Positions 6,485-12,019 of a stretch of 12,019 bases of DNA are shown piece after piece; position 1 is the first letter of the stretch; each line of letters starts with the position of its first letter. The stretch spans positions 4,317-16,335 of the forward strand of contig DBWD01000038.1 of the NCBI GenBank assembly GCA_002308555.1, given 5' to 3'. The DNA comes from a bacterium UBP3_UBA1247. Its GTDB lineage: Bacteria > UBA3054. Below the pieces are notes generated by a model that did not search any database, had not been told where the DNA came from, and was given only the letters and a program-made list of their open reading frames with translations. The position numbers and the translations under genes are program-made.

Positions 6485-6763
6485 TTATTCGCCGGGTTCC
6501 TTGGGCGGGAAGGGCTTTCTTTCGTGGGCTTCGTTGACGATGAGTTTCCTGCCGGAAACTTCGCGTTCGTTCAGAGTTTCGAGGGCTTTCTTAGTTTCCT
6601 CTTCCGTTTCCATTTCCACGAAACCGAAACCGCGGCTGCGTTTAGTTTCACGATCGATGATGACCGAGGCGGAGATCACGTTGCCGACTTCCGAAAAAAG
6701 ATTCTTGAGATCTTCCTTGGTCATGGCGTAGGGCATGTTGCCCACAAAGATTTTGGTTGGCAT
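6485..6763 (-). CDS. Small RRM-type RNA-binding protein
   Basis: A 92-residue cytoplasmic protein made of a single RNA recognition motif plus a short charged, Pro-rich tail (about residues 80-92). RNP2 is KIFVGNMPY (4-12) and RNP1 is RGFGFVEM (44-51), with the aromatic residues needed for RNA stacking present in both. Bacterial stand-alone RRM proteins (Rbp type in cyanobacteria and others) bind single-stranded RNA and are often cold-responsive. The start is the ATG at 6763, where the RRM fold begins. Only a weak purine stretch (AAGCAAGAAA) precedes it. It is a single-gene unit with its own promoter, a leader of about 78 nt containing a long hairpin, and a terminator shared with the convergent operon. 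The structured leader suggests post-transcriptional or temperature control, which is inference. Confidence 0.97.
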   Translation of the reverse strand: MPTKIFVGNMPYAMTKEDLKNLFSEVGNVISASVIIDRETKRSRGFGFVEMETEEETKKALETLNEREVSGRKLIVNEAHERKPFPPKEPGE

Positions 6764-6789
6764 ATTGTTTCTTGCTTTTTTAAGTTGCG

Positions 6790-6830
6790 CTTAGCCTTAA
6801 GGGAACCTGTTTCCTCTTTTTCAGGCTAAG
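6790..6830 (-). promoter_or_regulatory. Structured 5' UTR hairpin of the RRM gene
   Basis: On the minus strand the leader contains an 8-bp perfect stem CTTAGCCT/AGGCTAAG (6830-6823 pairing with 6797-6790) enclosing 25 nt. Inside that loop a second small hairpin GGAA-(ACAGG..)-TTCC forms (6814-6811 with 6805-6802). A purine-rich AAAAAGAGGAAA lies between the two stem layers on one side. The element is 27 nt upstream of the start codon and no poly-T follows it, so it is not a terminator. It could be a binding site for the RRM protein itself, a cold-responsive switch or an mRNA stabiliser. Confidence 0.6.
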
Positions 6831-6847
6831 TAAAATAAACGTTAGAT

Positions 6848-6877
6848 ATTCTATCAAATCGGTCTTTAAAATAGCAA
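6848..6877 (-). promoter_or_regulatory. Promoter of the RRM gene
   Basis: On the minus strand, -35 TTGCTA (6877-6872), an 18-nt spacer and -10 TAGAAT (6853-6848) preceded by TGA (extended -10). The predicted start near 6841 gives a leader of about 78 nt, the longest in the window. Confidence 0.65.
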
Positions 6878-6930
6878 GGAAAGGCCGTCCCGGAAGGGGA
6901 GAGGGGGCGCCCGGCGGACGCTCTTTTATA

Positions 6931-6939
6931 TGCTATAAT
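6931..6939 (+). promoter_or_regulatory. Extended -10 promoter of the JAMM-DinG gene
   Basis: TGC followed by a perfect TATAAT (6934-6939). No convincing -35 lies at the right distance, which is GC-rich, so this looks like an extended -10 promoter. The -10 ends 8 nt before the ATG at 6948, so transcription should begin at or within 2-3 nt of the start codon, giving a leaderless mRNA. Confidence 0.65.
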
Positions 6940-6947
6940 TGTAAATC

Positions 6948-9515
6948 ATGAAATTATATGATTCACATTTCACGCCTGCCGCGGCGGAAAAGCTCAGGCA
7001 GTCCATAGAGGCGGCCTGCGGGCGGGAAGTTTTCGCCAGGGGCATCGTGGAGGACGGCCTCATTACTGACGTCGTCATACTGGCCAGGGGGAACGAGCAC
7101 TGCGTGGCGGCCATCATGTCCCAGTGCCAGGGCGGGGAATACGCCATCCACAACCATCCGCCCACGCCCGGAGTGCCCGTGTTAGAGAACCTCCGCCCCT
7201 CCGACGCCGACGTGGGCATCGCCAGCCAGCTGGGCCAGGCGGGCATCGGCAGCATGATCGTGGACAACGACGTGAGGCACAGCAACGTCATAGTGGAGGC
7301 GGTGCCCGCCAAGAAAATGGTCCCGATACCCTTGGAGAAAGTCGAGGAGCTACTCGCCCCCGGCGGAAAGCTCAGCAAGATCTTCAAGCATTACGAGTCG
7401 CGCCCCGAGCAGCTCGCCATGCTCCGCACGGTCACCAACGCTTTCAACGAAAAGAACCTCAGCGTGGTGGAAGCCGGGACCGGCACGGGCAAGACTATCG
7501 CTTACCTGATCCCGGCCATCATCTGGACGCTTTTGAACAATACCAGGGTGGTCATCGCCACCCACACCATCAACCTTCAGGAGCAGCTTTTCCTGAAGGA
7601 CTTCCCGCTGGCCGCGCGGCTCTTCAAGGAAGCCCCCAAGGCCGTGCTGGCCAAGGGGCGCGGCAACTTCGTCTGCCTCAGGAAGGCCAACAAGGTCTTC
7701 CGGGAACCCGGGCTTTTCGACGCCGGGGAGCTGGGTGAGCTGGAGAACCTGGCCAAATGGGCGGTGAAATCCGAGACCGGGGACCGGCAGGAGCCGGCGG
7801 AGTGGCCGGAGAGCAACATTTGGGAGCAGATCTGCTCCACGTCGGAATCCTGCGTGAAAAAGAACTGTCCCTATTCCAAGGAATGCTTCGTGACAAAAGC
7901 CAGGAGAAACGCCGACGACGCCTCCATCATCATCACCAACCACGCCCTGCTTTTCTCCGACATCGCCATCAGGCTGGAGGGCGGGCTCGGCATCCTGCCC
8001 AATTACGACGCGATCATCATCGACGAGGCGCACAATCTGGAAGACTCCGCCACCAACCATTTCGGCGGCGAAGTCAGGAAACTGGACATAATCAGGACGC
8101 TCAACGCGATCTACCAGAAGAACGGCCACAAGGAATCCGGCGCGCTTTTCCTCCTGAACAATTTCATAGAAAAAAACGAAGTCAGGTTCTCCCAGGAACT
8201 CCAGACACTGAGGGAAGCCTACCAAAAGGTCATCCGGGAAGGGATGCCGCTCCTGAACGACGGGATCAGGGAGGAGTGCGACGCCATCCATGACGTCCTG
8301 ATGAAAATGGAGGCCGCGGCGAAGCTGAGCGGGAAGAGCGTCCTGCCTTACCGCCTGAAGAAAGCCCGGCGCGAGGGGGAGGACTGGGAGGAGATAAGCG
8401 CCCGGCTGAAAAATCTGGAGGGCGCCCTGGCGGGCGCCGGGGCGCTGTTCAAGATCTTCTTCGACTGCCTGGAAAACAAGGTCGAGGAGGGCCGGGACGA
8501 ACTGCCCGGGCTGCTGACGGACCTGAAAGTCAGGACGAGCCAGCTGGACAAATACTCCGCCTTCATTGCCGAGATACGCGAGCATTACGACGAGGACGCA
8601 GGCGTGGTGAGCTGGATCGACGCGGGGGTGACCAGGAAGCACGTCAGGTGGCTGACCGTGAAAAGCGTGCCCATAACGGTGGGCGAGCAGCTTAAAGAGC
8701 AGGTCTACAAAAAATTCCAGACCGTCATCCTGACCTCCGCCACCCTTTCCATCCAGCAGTCCCTGGACTTTTTCAAGAGCCGGGTGGGCCTGGACCTTTA
8801 CGAAAAGGAGTTAGCGGAGACCGGCGAGCGGAAGCTGACCTTCGACATCTATCCCTCCTCCTTCGATTACGCCAGGCAGGCCGCGCTGCTTCTGCCCAGC
8901 AACGGCAACGCCTTCCTTCAGGACCAGGGCCGGGGCGACCTCAACGCCGCGATCCTCAAGCTGCTGGAGCTCACCAACGGCGGCGCCTTCGTGCTCTTCA
9001 CCGCCCAGACCACCATGCAGAGGATCTTCGACGACCTGGAGCCTGCTTTGCGCAAGAAGGGCATGGTGCCTTTCCTGCAGGGCAGGGGCTCCCGTCTGGA
9101 ACTGCTGAGCAATTTCAAGAAAACGCCCAACGCCGTGCTGTTCGGGCTGGACAGTTTCTGGGCAGGGGTGGACGTCTCGGGCGAGCGCTTGAGAAACGTC
9201 ATCGTCACCAAGCTGCCTTTCCCTGTGCCCAGCGAACCCATCCAGGAAGCCAGGTGCGAGGAGCTGGAGCAGCGGGGGCTGAGCCCCTTCCCGCGTTATT
9301 CCGTGCCCCAGGCGGTCATCAAGCTGCGCCAGGGTTTCGGGCGCCTCATCAGAAGCAAGCAGGACAGCGGCATCGTGGCCATATTGGACGACAGGATCAT
9401 AACCGCGAGATACGGCAAGGCCTTTTTGGAATCCCTGCCGAAATGCCAGGAGGCGCGGGGGAGCCTGGAGGAAGTCCTGGCTTTCGCCGAACAGTTCCTG
9501 GCCAGGGAAAAATAA
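6948..9515 (+). CDS. dinG: DinG/XPD-type helicase with an N-terminal JAMM (RadC/MPN-like) domain
   Basis: An 855-residue two-part protein. Residues 1 to about 125 resemble a JAMM metalloprotease or RadC domain: candidate Glu27, AIHNHP with H68 and H70, and SDAD with S85 and D88, giving E...HxH-x14-SxxD. The usual HxH-to-Ser spacing in RadC and classical JAMM proteins is 7, so a 7-residue loop insertion is inferred. Residues about 140-855 are a superfamily-2 helicase of the DinG/XPD class: Walker A AGTGTGKT (K182), the DEAH box at 359-362, and motif VI QGFGRLIR at 795-802. Iron-sulfur ligands are C243, C302, C307 and C313, with the C-x4-C-x5-C spacing of E. coli DinG; C296 is extra. Such helicases unwind DNA 5'-3' and resolve R-loops or damaged forks. 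No Shine-Dalgarno is seen and the message appears leaderless. The DjlA-like gene follows after 6 nt. Confidence 0.93.
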   Translation: MKLYDSHFTPAAAEKLRQSIEAACGREVFARGIVEDGLITDVVILARGNEHCVAAIMSQCQGGEYAIHNHPPTPGVPVLENLRPSDADVGIASQLGQAGIGSMIVDNDVRHSNVIVEAVPAKKMVPIPLEKVEELLAPGGKLSKIFKHYESRPEQLAMLRTVTNAFNEKNLSVVEAGTGTGKTIAYLIPAIIWTLLNNTRVVIATHTINLQEQLFLKDFPLAARLFKEAPKAVLAKGRGNFVCLRKANKVFREPGLFDAGELGELENLAKWAVKSETGDRQEPAEWPESNIWEQICSTSESCVKKNCPYSKECFVTKARRNADDASIIITNHALLFSDIAIRLEGGLGILPNYDAIIIDEAHNLEDSATNHFGGEVRKLDIIRTLNAIYQKNGHKESGALFLLNNFIEKNEVRFSQELQTLREAYQKVIREGMPLLNDGIREECDAIHDVLMKMEAAAKLSGKSVLPYRLKKARREGEDWEEISARLKNLEGALAGAGALFKIFFDCLENKVEEGRDELPGLLTDLKVRTSQLDKYSAFIAEIREHYDEDAGVVSWIDAGVTRKHVRWLTVKSVPITVGEQLKEQVYKKFQTVILTSATLSIQQSLDFFKSRVGLDLYEKELAETGERKLTFDIYPSSFDYARQAALLLPSNGNAFLQDQGRGDLNAAILKLLELTNGGAFVLFTAQTTMQRIFDDLEPALRKKGMVPFLQGRGSRLELLSNFKKTPNAVLFGLDSFWAGVDVSGERLRNVIVTKLPFPVPSEPIQEARCEELEQRGLSPFPRYSVPQAVIKLRQGFGRLIRSKQDSGIVAILDDRIITARYGKAFLESLPKCQEARGSLEEVLAFAEQFLAREK

Positions 9516-9521
9516 GGCCGC

Positions 9522-10289
9522 ATGGGCTGGTTCGGAGCCATAGCGGGCGCCCTAGTGGGCAGCCTGTTCGGAGGGGTCGGCTCGCTGGTGGGCGGGCTGA
9601 TAGGCGGCTTCGCCGAGGAGGCTATCAAGGACAAAAGGCACAAGTCCTCCGCCTCCCGGGAAGAGCTTTATTTCTTGAGCGCCCTTTCCGCCATGCTGGC
9701 CAAAATGGCCAAGGCCGACGGCCGGATCGTCCAAAGCGAGATCGACTACGTCAGGTCGCTTTTCGTCAGGTCCGGCTTTTCCCAAGAGAAGATCGAATAC
9801 TGCGTGAGGGTCTTCAGGAAAGCCAAGGACGACCCGCATTCCATTTACGAGTACGCCGCGGACTTCGCCGCCCACGCCCCTGGCACGGAACTGAAGGAGA
9901 CGCTTTACGGCATACTCTGGGACCTGGCCTGCGCCGACGGCCGGCTGTCGCCGGAGGAGCTGGCCATCCTTAAAAACATCACCCGCTATCTCGGCATCGC
10001 CGCCGCCCGCTTCGACTGGGAGTACCGGTGGAGAACGGGAAACTCGGGCGAATCCGCGGGCGCTGGCGGGAAGACCGGCAGTTCGAAGGATCCCTACGCG
10101 GTGCTGGGGAAGACCAGAAGCGCCAGCGACGAGGAGCTGAAGGCGGCCTACCGGGAGAAAGCCAAAAAGCTTCATCCGGACATTCTGCGCTCCCAGGGAC
10201 TTTCGGAAGAGCTCGTGAAGAAAGCCAACGAGCAGATGGCCATTCTGAACGAGGCCTGGGACAGCATCAAAAAGGAAAGGGGACTCTGA
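9522..10289 (+). CDS. djlA: DjlA-like co-chaperone (membrane anchor, TerB-like and J domains)
   Basis: A 255-residue protein laid out like E. coli DjlA (about 271 residues): a Gly-rich N-terminal transmembrane segment (1-36, with repeated small-xxx-small spacing suited to helix dimerisation), a TerB-like helical domain (about 45-165), and a C-terminal J domain. The TerB-like domain contains two acidic half-repeats, AKADGRIVQSEID near 65 and ACADGRLSPEELA near 140. The J domain (about 190-253) has DPYAVLG at its start and the DnaK-stimulating HPD at 218-220. It would recruit DnaK to the inner membrane. A Gly/Ser-rich linker (about 168-188) separates the last two domains. The ATG at 9522 follows AAGG, which overlaps the upstream stop. 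It is the second gene of the helicase unit; the functional link is unclear. No clear terminator follows. Confidence 0.82.
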   Translation: MGWFGAIAGALVGSLFGGVGSLVGGLIGGFAEEAIKDKRHKSSASREELYFLSALSAMLAKMAKADGRIVQSEIDYVRSLFVRSGFSQEKIEYCVRVFRKAKDDPHSIYEYAADFAAHAPGTELKETLYGILWDLACADGRLSPEELAILKNITRYLGIAAARFDWEYRWRTGNSGESAGAGGKTGSSKDPYAVLGKTRSASDEELKAAYREKAKKLHPDILRSQGLSEELVKKANEQMAILNEAWDSIKKERGL

Positions 10290-10293
10290 GCCC

Positions 10294-10321
10294 TTTTCAA
10301 AAAACCGCGTTTTGTTATAAT
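10294..10321 (+). promoter_or_regulatory. Promoter of the GH97 gene
   Basis: A -10 TATAAT (10316-10321) preceded by TGT (extended -10), with a weak -35 TTTTCA (10294-10299) at 16-nt spacing. The predicted start near 10328 gives a leader of about 46 nt that is A/T-rich and shows no strong hairpin. Confidence 0.65.
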
Positions 10322-10373
10322 TGAAATTGGAAATTTATTAAATTTGCTTAACCTCCACACAGCAAGGCGACTC

Positions 10374-12019
10374 ATGAAACTCCGTTCCCTGATCCTTCCC
10401 GCGTTACTGGCGGTCCTGACGGCCCCGGCCGTTTTCGCGAAACCCGTAGAATTGACCTCCCCCAAGGGCGTCCTGAAAATGACATTGTCCGACGATGGCA
10501 AGATCGCCTACGCCCTGAGCGGCTTCGGCGTCAAGGACGTCGTCAGCGGCGAACTGGGCCTGGAATTCCAGGACCAGGCCTGGCCTGAAAAATGCGAGAT
10601 AGAATCCTGCCAGAAGAGCGAGATCGACGAGACCTGGACCCAGGTGATCGGCATCCAGAAGGAATACCGCGACAAATGCAACGAATACACTGTCAAGCTG
10701 AAGGGCGATTTCCCGAAAAGGGAAGTTGGCCTCGTGGTGAGGATGTACGACGAGGGCGCGGCGATCCGCTACACCGTCTCCCCCAAGGACGAGGAAGAGT
10801 ACGTCCTGACCGCCGACAAGACGGATTATCTTTTCAACAAGGATTACGAATGCTGGTACGCGCCTTACGGCTTCGGCTCCGCCCAGGAGCACGAGTCGCT
10901 GAAGGCGACCTTGACCACGATCCCCAAGGGCACCGTCAGCGGCTGTCCGCTGATCGTCAAGGGAGAGAGCTTCATCATGGCTCTCACCGAGACCGACCTC
11001 AGGGACTGGGCCGGGCTGTACTTCAGCAACGGACTGATGTTCGAGGGCTCCAAGCTGGCCGAGCTGGGCAAGCTGACGGGCAAGGACGAGGCCAAGGAAT
11101 TCAGCGTGGACGTGAAAGGCAGGAAGAGCGTGACCCTCTACCATTACGTGGACGGCGACAACAGCTACTGCCACGCCGACTGGGCGGAGCTCAGGCTCAC
11201 CGACAAAGACGGCAAGAAGATCCCCGTCACCAAGGAATTCGTCATGGATTCCAAGCAGGATTGGGGAGAGCTGGGCGAGAACGCCAGCGTGGACGGCAAC
11301 CAGCTGAAGATCGGCAAGAAGACTTTCAAGGACGGCTTCGGCAGCCACGCCAAAGGCTACATCACCTTGAAGCTTGACGGCAAATACGCGACCCTCTCCG
11401 GCTTCTGCGGCGTGGACGCCGAGAAGAACGGAGAAGGCTCCTCCTACTTCGCCGTCTACGGCGAAAGCAAGGACGAGGCGAAGCCTTATCTGGCGGCCGC
11501 CCTGGCCCCCAGGCTGGACGGCAAGGGCCTGGTCCTCACCAAGGGCGAGCGCAAGTCCCCCTGGCGTCTTTTCCTCGTGGGCGAGAACGAGCTTTCCCTG
11601 GTCACCAACCAGATGATCCTGAACTGCGCCTCTCCCTGCGAACTGGAGGACACCTCTTGGATCAAGGCCGGCCGCTGCACCTGGAACTGGTGGTCCGACT
11701 GGAACAGGAACCTCTGCACGGAATCCATCAAGAAGGAAATAGACTTCGCCTCCCGCCACGGCTGGGAATACTCCACGGTGGACGACCCCTGGTACAGCCC
11801 GCACATGGGCCGGGTCGGCAACAACGTCATGAAGGGCCAGGAAGGCAAAGTCGATCTGCCTGAGATCGCCAGCTTCGCCAAGGAAAAAGGCGTGAAGCTG
11901 ATCCTCTGGATGCACTGGGCCGACATCAACAGAATGATGGAGGAAGCCTTCGCGTATTACGAAGAGCTCGGCTCAATAGGCGGCATGAAGATCGATTTCA
12001 TGAACCGCGACGACCAGGA
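10374..12019 (+). CDS. Secreted glycoside hydrolase family 97 with inserted NPCBM domain (3' end missing)
   Basis: The first 548 codons of a secreted alpha-glycosidase (GH97 members are alpha-glucosidases or alpha-galactosidases). The signal peptide is residues 1-22, with cleavage after VFA. A GH97 N-terminal beta-sandwich spans about 23-260, with PKGVLKMTLSDDGKIAYAL and, later, EGAAIRYTV. An NPCBM-like carbohydrate-binding module (about 265-365) follows: HADWAEL, DWGELGENASVDGN, FGSHAKG, then LDGKYATLSGFCGVD. The GH97 sequence resumes with SPWRLFLVGE and then the TIM barrel (DTSWIKAGR, WNWWSDW, STVDDPWY). The window ends at GGMKIDFMNRDDQ, where D541 aligns by memory with the nucleophile of retaining GH97 enzymes; inverting SusB-type members lack this Asp. 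The acid/base residue lies beyond the window. The start ATG has AAGGCG 7-9 nt upstream. Specificity cannot be assigned. Confidence 0.9.
   Translation, partial: MKLRSLILPALLAVLTAPAVFAKPVELTSPKGVLKMTLSDDGKIAYALSGFGVKDVVSGELGLEFQDQAWPEKCEIESCQKSEIDETWTQVIGIQKEYRDKCNEYTVKLKGDFPKREVGLVVRMYDEGAAIRYTVSPKDEEEYVLTADKTDYLFNKDYECWYAPYGFGSAQEHESLKATLTTIPKGTVSGCPLIVKGESFIMALTETDLRDWAGLYFSNGLMFEGSKLAELGKLTGKDEAKEFSVDVKGRKSVTLYHYVDGDNSYCHADWAELRLTDKDGKKIPVTKEFVMDSKQDWGELGENASVDGNQLKIGKKTFKDGFGSHAKGYITLKLDGKYATLSGFCGVDAEKNGEGSSYFAVYGESKDEAKPYLAAALAPRLDGKGLVLTKGERKSPWRLFLVGENELSLVTNQMILNCASPCELEDTSWIKAGRCTWNWWSDWNRNLCTESIKKEIDFASRHGWEYSTVDDPWYSPHMGRVGNNVMKGQEGKVDLPEIASFAKEKGVKLILWMHWADINRMMEEAFAYYEELGSIGGMKIDFMNRDDQ

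Noticed and set aside
10302..10313. A/T-rich inverted repeat AAAAC...GTTTT after the djlA-like gene, considered as a terminator.
   Set aside because: The stem is short, mostly A:T, and no T tract follows; it overlaps the promoter of the GH97 gene.
1..12019. CRISPR array, insertion sequence, tRNA, rRNA or prophage segments.
   Set aside because: No regularly spaced direct repeats, transposase motifs, terminal inverted repeats or cloverleaf-like sequences were noticed on reading through both strands. The two non-coding gaps longer than 70 nt (6406-6484 and 6764-6947) hold only terminators, promoters and the leader hairpin.

Overview
The window looks like chromosomal DNA of a GC-rich, Gram-negative (two-membrane) bacterium. 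Supporting signs are an MCE-type lipid-transport protein with a partner lipoprotein, two lipobox signal peptides, a DjlA-like inner-membrane co-chaperone and a secreted family-97 glycoside hydrolase. I cannot name the phylum. PyrR next to pyrB, a small RRM protein and a GH97 enzyme would fit Elusimicrobiota, Verrucomicrobiota-like or related gut and sediment lineages, but this is a guess. No phage, IS, CRISPR, tRNA or rRNA sequence was seen. Coding density is high and the genes look native.

Layout. (1) 1-1697, minus strand: pyrimidine operon pyrR-pyrB-pyrC, with pyrC cut by the window edge. It is driven by a clear promoter in front of pyrR. A strong intrinsic terminator overlaps the pyrR stop codon and lies before pyrB. 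(2) 1724-2530, plus: a divergent DUF5131 (phage Gp37/Gp68-like) protein with its own promoter and almost no 5' leader. (3) 2537-6405, plus: a three-gene operon of an MCE/MlaD-like lipid-transport protein, a PqiC-like auxiliary lipoprotein and a prolyl oligopeptidase predicted to be a lipoprotein. It ends in a bidirectional terminator at 6435-6471 shared with the convergent gene. (4) 6485-6877, minus: a small RRM RNA-binding protein with a structured 5' UTR. (5) 6931-10289, plus: a helicase of the DinG/XPD type that carries an N-terminal JAMM/RadC-like domain, followed 6 nt later by a DjlA-like TerB plus J-domain protein. (6) 10294-12019, plus: the first 548 codons of a secreted GH97 glycosidase with an NPCBM module between its N-terminal and catalytic domains.

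The pyr genes carry out two consecutive steps of UMP synthesis and PyrR is their likely sensor. The MCE protein and lipoprotein probably form part of a lipid transporter whose permease and ATPase (MlaE/MlaF-like) are encoded elsewhere. The other genes have no obvious pathway link.

The most interesting points are the JAMM-DinG helicase fusion, the intra-operon terminator between pyrR and pyrB, the NPCBM-in-GH97 architecture, the long hairpin in the RRM gene leader, and a shared promoter style. In that style an extended TGn-TATAAT -10 sits very near start codons; first genes mostly lack a Shine-Dalgarno sequence while internal operon genes have one.
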